Positions 1 through 8,386 of a stretch of DNA of 64,000 nt are shown piece by piece (position 1 is the stretch's first letter; each line of letters begins with the position of its first letter). The notes under the pieces were generated by a model. The model was given only the letters and a program-made list of their open reading frames with translations, did not search any database and was not told where the DNA came from. The stretch lies in NCBI RefSeq assembly GCF_000468535.1, contig NZ_AUQY01000005.1:329343-393342 (forward strand), written 5' to 3'. This DNA is from Peptoniphilus mikwangii (GTDB lineage: Bacteria > Bacillota > Clostridia > Tissierellales > Peptoniphilaceae). A program made the position numbers and the translations under genes.

Positions 1-1070
1 TTAAAAAATTTTTTGATTTCAGCAATTAATTTTTTATTATCTTCTTCATTTAAAATACAAAATCTGAAATATTTTTCGTTTAAATTTTTGAAGCTTGAGC
101 AGTCTCTAATTACCATAGCTTTTGTCAAAAGGTGTTCTCTTAAATCGTGAGCAGCAGCATCTGTTAAAATTTTACATAAGATAAAGTTGCCTTCTGATTT
201 AAAAACTTTTATTTCAGGCATAGAAGAAAGTTCTCTCAATAAATAGTTTCTTTCTCTTTTGATAAATTCAAACACATTGCTTTGGTATTTACTGTCGGAG
301 AACATAACTCGTCCCATGAGATCGGCAAAAATATTTATTCCCCAAAGCATTGAGTTTTCATCTAGTTTCATCCTTGTGTCTTCGTCTGAAGTAATTCCGT
401 ATCCGAGTCTGATTCCGGGAGCTGCAAAAAATTTGCTGACTCCTCGTATTACAAACAGATTTTTATATTTTTTAGTAAGCGGTATCGATGAAAAATTATT
501 TTTATTTGTAAACTCAACATAGGTTTCGTCAAGAAGCAGTTTTACATCTGTAGACGAAAGTATTTTTTCAATTTGCTCTCTTGATAAGATTGTTCCTGTC
601 GGATTGTTGGGATTTGCAAATGTAAGCAGTTCTATTTTTTCGGTATTGACAGTTGAAATTAGATTATCAACATCAACTTCAAAGTTATTCTCTTCTGACA
701 AATTATAAAAATATATTTTTGAGTTGTGTTTTTTCAGTTCATTTTCATATTCACTGTAGCATGGAGAAAACAACATTGCTTTTTTAGGTTTGACAAGCGC
801 TGTGTATTCTCTGATTAACTGCGTTGTTCCGCTACCCAAGAAGATGTCGCTTTGGTCTGCGGATGTGAATTTTGAGATTTCTTCTTTAAGTGCATAGTAT
901 TTAGAATCAGGATATGCACTTACAAGTTCCAAATTATCTTTTAAATATTGTATTGCTCTTTTTGAAGTTCCAAGAGGATTTATATTGGAAGAAAAGTCCA
1001 ATATTTCCTTTGGGTTAAAATTATATTTTCTTGAAAGCTCAAATATATTTGCGCCGTGATTGTCTTTCAT
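1..1070 (-). CDS. HisC/CobD-like class I/II aminotransferase (partial)
   Basis: Pyridoxal-phosphate enzyme of fold type I, closest in motif layout to histidinol-phosphate aminotransferase and L-threonine-phosphate decarboxylase (CobD). Visible are the N-terminal SSNINPLG motif near residue 28, the NPNNPTG cofactor loop near 153, LLLDETYVEF near 178, and SKFFAAPGIRLGY with the probable Schiff-base lysine near 214. The reading frame is open through base 1, so the extreme C-terminus lies outside the window. About 356 codons are present, close to full family length. It is divergent from the threonine aldolase gene with 80 bases between. No cobalamin or histidine genes are visible beside it, so the substrate is undecided between a HisC-type transamination and a CobD-type decarboxylation. 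Confidence 0.8.
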   Translation of the reverse strand, partial: MKDNHGANIFELSRKYNFNPKEILDFSSNINPLGTSKRAIQYLKDNLELVSAYPDSKYYALKEEISKFTSADQSDIFLGSGTTQLIREYTALVKPKKAMLFSPCYSEYENELKKHNSKIYFYNLSEENNFEVDVDNLISTVNTEKIELLTFANPNNPTGTILSREQIEKILSSTDVKLLLDETYVEFTNKNNFSSIPLTKKYKNLFVIRGVSKFFAAPGIRLGYGITSDEDTRMKLDENSMLWGINIFADLMGRVMFSDSKYQSNVFEFIKRERNYLLRELSSMPEIKVFKSEGNFILCKILTDAAAHDLREHLLTKAMVIRDCSSFKNLNEKYFRFCILNEEDNKKLIAEIKKFF

Positions 1071-1150
1071 ATTATCGCCCCTATATCTATTTAATACTCT
1101 ACAAAAAATAATTGTAGTGTTATAATTATTATAGCATTGGAGGAGTATTT

Positions 1151-2167
1151 ATGAATATATTTTTAAATGATTATAATGATTTATGCCATGAAGAGGTTTA
1201 TAAAAAGTTAGCTTTGGTAAATCAAAAGGGAAATGCAGGGTATGGAAATGACGAATATTGTGAAAGAGCTAAGCAGCTTATAAAGAAAGATTTAAAAAAT
1301 GACAATGTTCACATAGAGTTTGTAAGCGGAGGAACTGTTGCAAATATTATTGCAATCAGTGCAAATCTTCTTCCGTATGAATCTGTAATTGCAGCTGCAA
1401 GCGGACATATTACAGGTCATGAGGCAGGTTCAATTGAAGCTACGGGACATAAAATAGAAATAATTAATACGGAAGACGGAAAGTTAAATGATATACTCCT
1501 TGAAAAGAAAATTGATGAGCTTACGGAGGAATATCATACTGTTCCTAAAATAGTATATATATCACAAACTACGGAACTCGGCTCAGTGTATAGTTATGCC
1601 GAAATTGAAGATATTTATAATGTGTGTCTTGAAAGAGGACTGTATTTGTATATTGACGGGGCAAGGATGGCACATGGTCTTGCAGCATCAGATATTGAGA
1701 TTGAAGATTTGTGTAATATCTGCGATATTTTTACACTTGGCGGAACTAAAAATGGAGCGATTTATGGAGAAGTTCTTGTGATAGTTGAACCGGAGCTTAA
1801 ACAAAACATTAGAAATTTTATGAAACAAAGAGGCGCTGTAATGGCAAAAAGTTTTGCAATAGGAGCTCAATTTGAGGCGCTATTTGAGAATGGACTTTAC
1901 TATAAACTTGCAGATAAAGCTTATGATATGAGTGTTAAACTTGTAAGAGAATTAAAAAATATAGGTGTTAAATTTTTTAAGGCACCTGAAAGTAATCAGG
2001 TATTTATAATTTATCCTCTTGAAAAAATCAAACAACTTGAGATAGAAAATCGTTTTGAAGTTATGCCGTATTTGGAAAATGAAAAAATTATAAGATTTGT
2101 AACGAATTACAGGACAACAGAAGATGAGATTAACGGTCTTATAAAATGTATTAAGGAGCTTAAATAA
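1151..2167 (+). CDS. Threonine aldolase family (beta-eliminating lyase)
   Basis: PLP-dependent enzyme of the low-specificity L-threonine aldolase family, which cleaves threonine or allo-threonine to glycine and acetaldehyde in the cytoplasm. At 338 residues it has normal family length. The N-terminal NAGYGNDEYC segment (near 28) resembles the family's usual 'YGxD' motif, YIDGARMAHGLA (near 167) carries the cofactor-binding Asp and Arg, and TLGGTKNG (near 195) holds the predicted PLP lysine at about residue 200. GGAGG lies just before the ATG. Its TAA stop overlaps the ATG of the following ParA-like gene by one base, so the two are translationally coupled. That partner is unusual for an aldolase. 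The assignment as an aldolase rather than a related PLP lyase is from motifs only. Confidence 0.82.
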   Translation: MNIFLNDYNDLCHEEVYKKLALVNQKGNAGYGNDEYCERAKQLIKKDLKNDNVHIEFVSGGTVANIIAISANLLPYESVIAAASGHITGHEAGSIEATGHKIEIINTEDGKLNDILLEKKIDELTEEYHTVPKIVYISQTTELGSVYSYAEIEDIYNVCLERGLYLYIDGARMAHGLAASDIEIEDLCNICDIFTLGGTKNGAIYGEVLVIVEPELKQNIRNFMKQRGAVMAKSFAIGAQFEALFENGLYYKLADKAYDMSVKLVRELKNIGVKFFKAPESNQVFIIYPLEKIKQLEIENRFEVMPYLENEKIIRFVTNYRTTEDEINGLIKCIKELK

Positions 2168-2847
2168 TGTATATAACTTTTTTTAATGATAAGGGCGGAG
2201 TTGGATGCTCCACAATAGTTAGAGAACTGAGTCTTTATTTTACAAGAATAAACAGAAAAGTTCTTATAATAGATTTGGATAATAAAGGGACAATTACAAA
2301 GAGTTTGGGTGTAGATTCAGTTAAAACTGTAAAAGATTTGGTAGAAGGTGCATCTGCATTGGAATGCATAACAAATACAAAATATGTGGATTTGATAAGC
2401 TATGATAAAAAATTTTTGCCGTCTGAAAATACATTAAGATCTTATCTTGGAGAGATTGAAGGACTTTATGATTATATTTTTATTGATAGTGATGCTTCTA
2501 ACGCTGAATATGCAATTAAGGCATCAAGATATGTAGTTATACCTACTACTTGTGATTTATACAGTTATTTTAGCCTTGAAGATACGCTGAATAAAATACA
2601 GGAGCATGGAAAGCGAATGAGGATTTTATTAAATAAAGTAAGTGATTCGGATATTTGTGTTGATATTACAAATAGAATACTTGAACTTAGTGAGAAAAAA
2701 AGTATAAAAATTTTTGATACTGCAATAAGAGATGATGAGACAATATTGGAAATTCAGTATAAAAATAAAGAACTTAGAAGCTTTGATACAGTTTCGGATG
2801 CGGCAGAAGATTTTCTTATGTTGGTAGATGAAATTGACAGCTTGTAA
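2167..2847 (+). CDS. Orphan ParA/MinD/CpaE-like ATPase with atypical P-loop
   Basis: A 226-residue member of the SIMIBI ParA/MinD superfamily. The deviant Walker A reads KGGVGCST (residues 9-16): the signature lysine is kept, but the position normally occupied by the phosphate-binding lysine (KGGVGKT) is Cys14. KVLIIDLDNKG (31-41) matches the Walker A' region and YIFIDSDA (about 103-110) the Walker B region. CpaE/TadZ-type proteins also have atypical versions of this loop, so nucleotide binding may be altered rather than lost. No ParB, cell-division or pilus gene is adjacent. It is coupled to the aldolase gene upstream (TAATG). Function is unknown; a role as a localisation or regulatory ATPase is only family inference. 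Confidence 0.75.
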   Translation: MYITFFNDKGGVGCSTIVRELSLYFTRINRKVLIIDLDNKGTITKSLGVDSVKTVKDLVEGASALECITNTKYVDLISYDKKFLPSENTLRSYLGEIEGLYDYIFIDSDASNAEYAIKASRYVVIPTTCDLYSYFSLEDTLNKIQEHGKRMRILLNKVSDSDICVDITNRILELSEKKSIKIFDTAIRDDETILEIQYKNKELRSFDTVSDAAEDFLMLVDEIDSL

Positions 2848-2929
2848 AATGATGAAATGTTTTTATACTTTAGTTAATCGGCAATTGATTTTTCAAATGC
2901 ATTAAAAAACTTTTAAATATGATGTAGAT

Positions 2930-2954
2930 TGACAGGACATATAAAAGTCCTGTC
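2930..2954 (+). terminator. Hairpin downstream of the ParA-like gene
   Basis: Perfect 9-bp inverted repeat TGACAGGAC / GTCCTGTCA with a 7-base loop, about 85 bases after the stop. The following tract is T-rich but interrupted, so it may be a weak terminator or an mRNA-stabilising hairpin. Confidence 0.45.
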
Positions 2955-3067
2955 ATATTATTTGAACTTTTAAAATAATACAAACTACTATGTTACAAAA
3001 TAGTGTAAGAGTTAAAAATTTCATATATTTACCTCAATAAAATTATTTAATTATAGTAGATTGTAAA

Positions 3068-3095
3068 AAAAGTAAAAGGTTTCCCTTTTACTTTT
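3068..3095 (-). terminator. Intrinsic terminator of the walJ-surE-hydrolase operon
   Basis: The 12-base arms AAAAGTAAAAGG and CCTTTTACTTTT enclose a 4-base loop; read on the minus strand the hairpin ends in a run of T. It overlaps the stop codon of the alpha/beta hydrolase gene. Confidence 0.7.
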
Positions 3096-3975
3096 CTAAA
3101 AATTCATAAATTTTTTCATACACATTTTTATTATTTTCTTCATTTAATATTTCGTGTTTCATATTTTTATAAAATTTGAGTTCCAAGTTTTTAAAGCCTA
3201 AATTTTTATAATTGTTATAGACTTTTCTAACCCCTTTTTTAAATCCTCCTACAGCATCATCACTTCCGGATATAAATAATAAAGCTGTATCTTTCGGAGT
3301 ATTTTCTAAGTTGGATTTGTCGTTAATTTTGACAAGGCATTGTCCCAAGGTCTTATATCCGTTAGCTGTAAACGGATATCCACAAAATTCATCTTCTACA
3401 TAATTTTTTATATTTTCTTTGTTGTAGCTTATCAAATCATACATACCTTCATCCTTATTTGAGTAGGAGCCTGTTGTTAGATTTAATAATAAACCGCTTA
3501 CATATTTTTCACCTTTTATCTTTATAATTATGGAAGATAATAGGTATAAGAGTCTTGCATTAAATTTGCTGATATGTCCTGTTCCCATAAGGATACATTT
3601 TTGAACATTGTATTTTGAAATATAATATCTCATAATAAACGACCCCATTGAATGGCCGAGGTAATAAATCGGAAGATTATATTTTTCTTTCAGCATATTT
3701 GAAAGAAGATTTATATCTGAAATTACATTTGAAAGAGTATCTCCATTGCCGAAATATCCGAGAATTTTTGCTGTTTTTCCATGTCCTAAATGATTATTTC
3801 CTGCAACTATTATATTTCTTTCATTTAAAAATTTTGCAAGAGGCTCATATCTGTCAATGTATTCACACATTCCGTGAGCTATTTGTAATATGTATTTGGG
3901 ATTTTCGCAGTCCCAAATTATGGCATCAATTTCGTCAATTCCATTTGATGAGGTATATCTTATTTCATTTTTCAT
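3088..3975 (-). CDS. Alpha/beta hydrolase (monoacylglycerol lipase/lysophospholipase-like)
   Basis: Cytoplasmic 295-residue serine hydrolase of the alpha/beta fold, in the Hydrolase_4 / monoacylglycerol lipase group. The nucleophile elbow GHSMG is at about residues 107-111 (Ser109). Upstream HGMCEYIDRYEPLA (about 34-47) and NNHLGHGKT (about 60-68) match the oxyanion and strand motifs seen in lysophospholipase L2-type enzymes. A catalytic Asp is likely in FISGSDDAVGG (about 235) and a His in KNMKHEI near the C-terminus. No signal peptide. The start ATG overlaps the end of surE by 4 bases, so it is the last gene of a walJ-surE-hydrolase operon. The natural substrate is not evident; turnover of membrane lipid or an acyl ester is a family-based guess. 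Confidence 0.8.
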   Translation of the reverse strand: MKNEIRYTSSNGIDEIDAIIWDCENPKYILQIAHGMCEYIDRYEPLAKFLNERNIIVAGNNHLGHGKTAKILGYFGNGDTLSNVISDINLLSNMLKEKYNLPIYYLGHSMGSFIMRYYISKYNVQKCILMGTGHISKFNARLLYLLSSIIIKIKGEKYVSGLLLNLTTGSYSNKDEGMYDLISYNKENIKNYVEDEFCGYPFTANGYKTLGQCLVKINDKSNLENTPKDTALLFISGSDDAVGGFKKGVRKVYNNYKNLGFKNLELKFYKNMKHEILNEENNKNVYEKIYEFLEK

Positions 3976-4715
3976 AATCTTTCTCCCAGCAGATTAACAA
4001 GATTTTCATTTGTAAGGTTGTGTATTAGAGGTGTAACAGTTGCAAATCCACGTTCCAAGTAATATCTGTCTGTTCCTTCTACATTTATACATTTGTTTCT
4101 ACCGTGAAGTTTTAAAATATATCCGTCGTCGGTTTTACTTGTTGTGTATTTGTCCATAACAGAGCAGCCAACTTTACAAATTTTAATTCCGTTTAAGTTT
4201 TCATAAGAAAGTTTTGGTACATTTATATTCAAAACATGAGATGTTTTTAAACCTAATGATAGTTTATTAAATACCTCTACTGCAACTTTTGCCGCACTTT
4301 TAAAATCTGCACTTATTTTATCATATTCAGCAGAGATTGCTATTGCATTTATACCGAATACATTTGCTTCGATAGCCGCTGAAACAGTACCTGAATACAT
4401 TATATCCATGCCTGCATTATAACCTAAGTTACAGCCTGAAAAACAGTAGTCAAAATCATTTCCAAGTACCTCAAGTGCAGTACGTACACAATCTGCCGGC
4501 GTCCCTGAAACACTATAAGAATTGCAGTTTAGACCGTCTATTTCAACTTTATTAAATTTTAATTCTTTCATCAATGTAATAGAATGACTTTTACCGGAAT
4601 TTTCAACATCAGGTGCAACGACAGTTATGTTGTGTCCTTCAAAAATGAGTTGCTTTGCAAGTTCTCTGATACCTGCTGAAAAAAATCCGTCATCATTTGT
4701 AAGAAGTATATTCAT
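3972..4715 (-). CDS. surE: 5'/3'-nucleotidase SurE
   Basis: Survival protein E, a metal-dependent phosphatase that removes phosphate from nucleoside 5'- and 3'-monophosphates. The N-terminus MNILLTNDDG has the characteristic NDDG metal-binding motif (Asp8, Asp9), followed by VVAPDVENSGKSHS (about 34-47), SVSGTPADCV (about 68-77) and SGCNLGYNAG (about 93-102), all family signatures. The 247-residue length is normal. It sits 8 bases downstream of walJ and overlaps the following hydrolase gene by 4 bases, so all three are probably cotranscribed on the minus strand. A GGAGG-type ribosome site precedes the chosen ATG. Confidence 0.93.
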   Translation of the reverse strand: MNILLTNDDGFFSAGIRELAKQLIFEGHNITVVAPDVENSGKSHSITLMKELKFNKVEIDGLNCNSYSVSGTPADCVRTALEVLGNDFDYCFSGCNLGYNAGMDIMYSGTVSAAIEANVFGINAIAISAEYDKISADFKSAAKVAVEVFNKLSLGLKTSHVLNINVPKLSYENLNGIKICKVGCSVMDKYTTSKTDDGYILKLHGRNKCINVEGTDRYYLERGFATVTPLIHNLTNENLVNLLGERL

Positions 4716-4723
4716 ATTTCCTC

Positions 4724-5509
4724 CTATAATTTATGAATTGTAGATATATTTTCTCTTGGTGATACCTCTAAAATATAGTCGGTACCCTCCAAGATATTTT
4801 TTTGAGAAAGTTCATCTCTTACAGTTCTTGCAGCGAGCATCGGGAGATTGTTGTCATTAGAAAGATGTGAGAGCATTACGATTTCCTTTTTCTTGTTTAA
4901 AAGTTTGTCTAGTGCTTCGGCTGCATTTTTATTTGAAAGATGTCCTTTATTTGATGCTATTCTCTGCTTTAATGACCATGAATAACTTCCATTCATCAGC
5001 ATTTCAAAATCGTGATTAGCCTCAAGATAATATAAATCTGAATCTTTGATTTGTTCAAGAATATCTTCGTTTATATATCCTGTATCTGTAACAAGAGATA
5101 TTTTTTTGTCTCCGATTATTGAAAAACAACTTCCACATGAGCAATCATGGAATGTTCCTATCGGGTTTATATATAAATCCTTAAAGTAAAAAGGTCTTTC
5201 ATTTTCAAAGACATAGGTATTTTCCGCTTTTATTTCTTTTGTTATAGGGAGCATTGCATTTAAGGTATTATTATTTGCAAATACTTTTAAATTATGGCGC
5301 CTTGAAAGTACGCCGACACCCTTCACATGGTCGAGATGCTCATGAGTTACAAAAATTGCATCAATTTCATCAACAGATACATTTATTGAACTTAAAAGCT
5401 CTTCAATCTTTTTGCCGGAGAGTCCGGCATCTATTAAAATTTTGGTATTCTTATATTCGATATATTCGCAGTTCCCGTTTGAACCACTTGAAAGAGAACA
5501 AAAAATCAT
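4724..5509 (-). CDS. walJ: WalJ/YycJ-like MBL-fold metallohydrolase
   Basis: Metallo-beta-lactamase-fold hydrolase of the WalJ (YycJ) family, which in Bacilli belongs to the walRKHI locus. The N-terminus MIFCSLSSGSNGNC is typical of the family; the metal-binding motif THEHLDH is at about residues 55-61, with a further GTFHDCSCG stretch near 134 and VTDTGYI near 157 for other metal ligands. I chose the ATG at 5509 because GGAGG lies directly before it; an upstream in-frame ATG adds only four residues and lacks a ribosome site. Here it heads an operon with surE and is separated from walRKHI (7.5-12.2 kb) by a small secreted protein and lrgAB. The family is thought to act in cell-wall or DNA-end metabolism; the exact substrate is unsettled. 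Confidence 0.85.
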   Translation of the reverse strand: MIFCSLSSGSNGNCEYIEYKNTKILIDAGLSGKKIEELLSSINVSVDEIDAIFVTHEHLDHVKGVGVLSRRHNLKVFANNNTLNAMLPITKEIKAENTYVFENERPFYFKDLYINPIGTFHDCSCGSCFSIIGDKKISLVTDTGYINEDILEQIKDSDLYYLEANHDFEMLMNGSYSWSLKQRIASNKGHLSNKNAAEALDKLLNKKKEIVMLSHLSNDNNLPMLAARTVRDELSQKNILEGTDYILEVSPRENISTIHKL

Positions 5510-5593
5510 ATATACCTCCAATATTACATTGTACCATAGTATGTTTAAAAGTGTATAGTAACAAATTGATATAGATGGTACATAAATAAAAAA

Positions 5594-5611
5594 AGTGAGC
5601 CTAAGCTCACT
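5594..5611 (-). terminator. Intrinsic terminator of the small secreted-protein gene
   Basis: AGTGAGC and GCTCACT arms around a 4-base loop; on the minus strand it runs into at least seven T. It lies between the small gene at 5.8-6.15 kb and walJ, so walJ must have its own promoter within about 80 bases. Confidence 0.75.
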
Positions 5612-5803
5612 ATAAATTAGGATAAAGTTTTCTATAGAGATTTTACTTTTATATAAGATAGTAATGTTATAGATAAAGACAAATAGATATAAATCTATGC
5701 TTTAAGCTGAACAGCTTTTTCATCTCTATTAAGTATTAAAGACACACATAAAGAAAATCTAAATCAAAAATGAAAACAATCTGAAGTGTACCGAAAATCA
5801 TTT

Positions 5804-6154
5804 TTAATAAGTTCCTACCGCATATAAATTTCCGCTATATGTGATCCAACCATCTTGTACAAATTGTAAGTGTAATCTGCCTGAAAATATAACTCCATTC
5901 TGTTTTAAATCTTGATATATAAATTGAGGAATGTAAGATGTATCAGCGAAATATTTTTTGATTGTATAATTATAAATTACATCATCATCAAAACCTCTTA
6001 AAAGATTGTTTATAACGTCCAACCTTTTAGGAAGGAGATTTTCTAAAATTAAAGGTTCTGATTGTTCACGTACACTGTAATTTTGGGCATATGCAGGATA
6101 TATCAGTAAACAAATAAGCATAAAAACTGTTAAAAAATAAGATAACCTTTTTAT
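5804..6154 (-). CDS. Small secreted protein of unknown function, apparent ATA start
   Basis: Not recognised as any family. From the in-frame ATA at 6154 the product is 116 residues and begins MKRLSYFLTVFMLICLLIYP followed by AYA-Q, a textbook signal peptide (charged n-region, hydrophobic core, AxA cleavage near residue 23). The only in-frame ATG (6121) falls inside the hydrophobic core, would lose the positive n-region and has no ribosome site, whereas AGGAGG stands six bases before the ATA. An ATT one codon upstream is the alternative. The mature part of about 90 residues contains no cysteine and ends SGNLYAVGTY. It is divergent from lrgAB and downstream of no other gene; a single-base mutation of ATG to ATA cannot be excluded. 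Confidence 0.6.
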   Translation of the reverse strand: MKRLSYFLTVFMLICLLIYPAYAQNYSVREQSEPLILENLLPKRLDVINNLLRGFDDDVIYNYTIKKYFADTSYIPQFIYQDLKQNGVIFSGRLHLQFVQDGWITYSGNLYAVGTY

Positions 6155-6223
6155 AATAAACCTCCTAATAAAATAAATTAATATTACTTACAAAAATAGG
6201 ATAACATACAATTAAACTTAAAG

Positions 6224-6257
6224 TAATATGATATCTAAAAATAAAGATATCATATTA
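6224..6257. promoter_or_regulatory. 13-bp palindrome between the divergent small gene and lrgA
   Basis: Perfect inverted repeat TAATATGATATCT / AGATATCATATTA separated by 8 bases, located 22 bases upstream of the predicted -35 box of lrgA and about 70 bases before the secreted-protein gene on the other strand. Position suggests an operator or a regulatory hairpin; there is no T-tract for a terminator. Confidence 0.4.
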
Positions 6258-6278
6258 AAATACTAAAATTATTATTAT

Positions 6279-6307
6279 TTGAAATTGGGATAAAAATAAA
6301 GTATTAT
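6279..6307 (+). promoter_or_regulatory. Predicted sigma-A promoter of lrgAB
   Basis: TTGAAA (-35), 17-base spacer, TATTAT (-10). It lies 31 bases before the lrgA ATG. Confidence 0.5.
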
Positions 6308-6338
6308 AGAAATCACGTATGATATATAGGGGTGAAAT

Positions 6339-6692
6339 ATGAATTATTTAAAGGAATTTTCAATTTTGGTGCTTTGTCTGTTTTTGGGAACTGTAACAAA
6401 GCATTTTATCAATTTTCCGATACCGGAGTCGGTGTACGGGATGGTGTTTTTATTTGTATTCATTATGTTTAAGATGATTAAGATAAAAGATGTCGAAAAA
6501 ACATCACACGGTCTTTTAAAAAATCTTGCATTTTTCTTTGTACCTTCAGGAGTTAGAATAATCAGCGAATATGACAATATAAAAGGTCATACTGTTTCAA
6601 TAGCACTTGTAATTGTAATTTCTACGATTATAACAACTATAGTAACCGGAATAGTAGTTTCAGCTTTGCAAAGGAGGAGAAAGAATGTTTAG
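6339..6692 (+). CDS. lrgA: LrgA/CidA family holin-like membrane protein
   Basis: Small membrane protein (117 residues) of the CidA/LrgA family, described as holin or antiholin-like components and, in other bacteria, linked to export of murein hydrolases or pyruvate/glycolate uptake. Four hydrophobic segments are visible: about 5-22, 29-46, 61-80 and 87-110. The family signature PIPESVYGMVFLF lies at about 28-40 and FFVPSGVRIISEY at about 67-80. A GGGG-type ribosome site precedes the ATG. Its 3' end overlaps the start of lrgB by 8 bases, so the pair is translationally coupled. LrgA and CidA cannot be told apart from sequence alone. Confidence 0.87.
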   Translation: MNYLKEFSILVLCLFLGTVTKHFINFPIPESVYGMVFLFVFIMFKMIKIKDVEKTSHGLLKNLAFFFVPSGVRIISEYDNIKGHTVSIALVIVISTIITTIVTGIVVSALQRRRKNV

Positions 6693-7365
6693 TTCACCGT
6701 ATTTCGGTCTTATACTTTCGGCATCAACCTACGGTTTTGGAATGTATTTAAAGAAAAAAATAAAAAGTCCCCTGATAAATCCTCTTTTGATTTCAATAGC
6801 ACTTTGTATAATTTTTTTAAAGACATTTAATATAAGTTATGAAGATTATGAAGTTGGAGGAAGATATATATCATTTATGATTGCACCTGCAACTGTTGCT
6901 CTTGTTGTGCCGCTGTATCATAATTTGGATAAACTTCTTAACAATTTGGTGCCTATAATCATGGGGATATTATCAGGTTCTGTTGTGGCACTTGTAAGTA
7001 TAATTATATTGTGCAAGTTGTTCGGGTTAAGCGAGTTTATAACAATATCTCTGCTTCCTCAGTCAATTACCACTGCAATAGGAATTCCGCTTTGTGAGGA
7101 ATATGGAGGAAGTATTGCCGTAACAGCCATGTCAATTGTGATAAGAGGAATTATAGGAGCTGTTTCAGCTCCGATTATACTTAAAATATTCGGCATTAAA
7201 GATAAAGTTGCAGTCGGAATTTCAATCGGGACGGCATCTCATGCGGTAGGAACGTCAAAAGCGGTGGAACTTGGAGAAATTGAGGGTGCTATGAGCGGAC
7301 TTTCAATTGCAATAGCAGGTATAATTACAGTATTTTTAATACCGTTTATGGTTAAATTTATATGA
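6685..7365 (+). CDS. lrgB: LrgB family protein
   Basis: Polytopic membrane protein of the LrgB/CidB/YohK family (226 residues, normal length), the partner of LrgA in a complex controlling murein hydrolase activity or small organic-acid transport. Hydrophobic segments span most of the protein; the conserved SLLPQSITTAIGIPLCEEYGG region is at about 122-142 and GTASHAVGTSKA at about 182-193, both diagnostic. The ATG follows AAGGAGGAG within the end of lrgA. No LytSR-type two-component system is adjacent; instead the pair sits between walJ and the walRKHI genes, hinting at co-evolution with cell-wall control. Confidence 0.88.
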   Translation: MFSSPYFGLILSASTYGFGMYLKKKIKSPLINPLLISIALCIIFLKTFNISYEDYEVGGRYISFMIAPATVALVVPLYHNLDKLLNNLVPIIMGILSGSVVALVSIIILCKLFGLSEFITISLLPQSITTAIGIPLCEEYGGSIAVTAMSIVIRGIIGAVSAPIILKIFGIKDKVAVGISIGTASHAVGTSKAVELGEIEGAMSGLSIAIAGIITVFLIPFMVKFI

Positions 7366-7473
7366 GCTGTGACTTATAAAAATAGGTGGCGCTGAAATAG
7401 CAATGTTAAAATCAGTTGACTTTTAATAGTTTTATAAATTAATAATTGTCATATTTCTAAATATTACAGTTTT

Positions 7474-7511
7474 AAACAAAAGAGGAATGATTAATCATTC
7501 CTCTTTTGTTT
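7474..7511. terminator. Bidirectional terminator between lrgB and walI
   Basis: Perfect 38-base palindrome (19-base arms, AAACAAAAGAGG... / ...CCTCTTTTGTTT) in the gap between the convergent lrgB and walI genes, with A/T runs at both ends. Confidence 0.8.
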
Positions 7512-7536
7512 AATTTGTATTTTATGTTGGATAAAA

Positions 7537-8385
7537 TCAATATGATCCGATTTCAATATCATCCCCGTCATCAAATTGTATTTTCCAAGCGGGAATTGCT
7601 CTTCCCTGGACGGCCTTTGTTATATCTTCTACATAACCTTGTTCTTCAGGGTCAAAGTAAAAGCATTCTTCTATGTCTGTAATTTTTCTGCCGAAAGCCT
7701 CACTTTCATCAAGCAGTGTTAGAAGTGCCTTAGGTGCGGAAATAAGACGGATATCAGATTGAGATTTATCCAAAATATCAAGCCAAAGCCTGTCCATATA
7801 TGTTACAACATCGCCATCTAATATAAAATTCAAGTATGAACGTTCAACTGTTACTCCGTGATATAATTTAGCGTAGTTTAAATAATATTTTCCATTTTCT
7901 TTTTTTGTGTATACACACTTCATATCTGAAATGTCAAATCCATGCTCTATCAGAAAGTTTTTGATGATTTCTTGAGCTTCTCTAAAATCCACATCATCGG
8001 TCGATTGTATTGGATATGAGTTTTCATATATTAGTCTTCTTGAGTTTAAGATACTTAACATCTCACTATCATTACTTATTCTTGAAAAGTTTATGCTTGG
8101 AGTTTCTATTATACCCTTACCCTTAAAAAATTTTTCATTTAAATCCGGATTTGAATAGGATTCAAATTCAACTCTAAGTGAAGGAAGTTTAATTTTGTTT
8201 TTAGGGATATAACAGTCAACGGTTATATCTTTTTTTTCAAGAAGTCTAAGAGTTTCATTTATGAATGAATTAGATGTGCTTTTATCTTGAGTTTTATAGT
8301 AGTTTGAAAAAATATAGCCGAATAGTACCAGGTTTACGATTAAAAGAGCTACTATGAGTATATTTTTTGCCTTAGACCAATCCAT
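7537..8385 (-). CDS. walI: WalI/YycI regulator of the WalRK two-component system
   Basis: Membrane-anchored YycI-like protein (282 residues) that with WalH restrains the WalK kinase in Firmicutes. It has one N-terminal transmembrane helix (about 9-27) after the family-typical MDWSKAKNILIVALL start, then an extracytoplasmic region with the two YycI/YycH-type alpha-beta domains; RAIPAWKIQFDD near the C-terminus is a recognisable YycI end motif. The ATG is one base after the walH stop, and it is the last gene of walR-walK-walH-walI on the minus strand. Residue conservation is low as usual in this family; context makes the call firm. Confidence 0.87.
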   Translation of the reverse strand: MDWSKAKNILIVALLIVNLVLFGYIFSNYYKTQDKSTSNSFINETLRLLEKKDITVDCYIPKNKIKLPSLRVEFESYSNPDLNEKFFKGKGIIETPSINFSRISNDSEMLSILNSRRLIYENSYPIQSTDDVDFREAQEIIKNFLIEHGFDISDMKCVYTKKENGKYYLNYAKLYHGVTVERSYLNFILDGDVVTYMDRLWLDILDKSQSDIRLISAPKALLTLLDESEAFGRKITDIEECFYFDPEEQGYVEDITKAVQGRAIPAWKIQFDDGDDIEIGSY

Positions 8386-8386
8386 A

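Noticed and set aside
1-3. TTA at the window start as the stop codon of the aminotransferase gene
   Set aside because: It is out of frame with the ATG at 1070; the frame is still open at the edge, so the gene is listed as partial.
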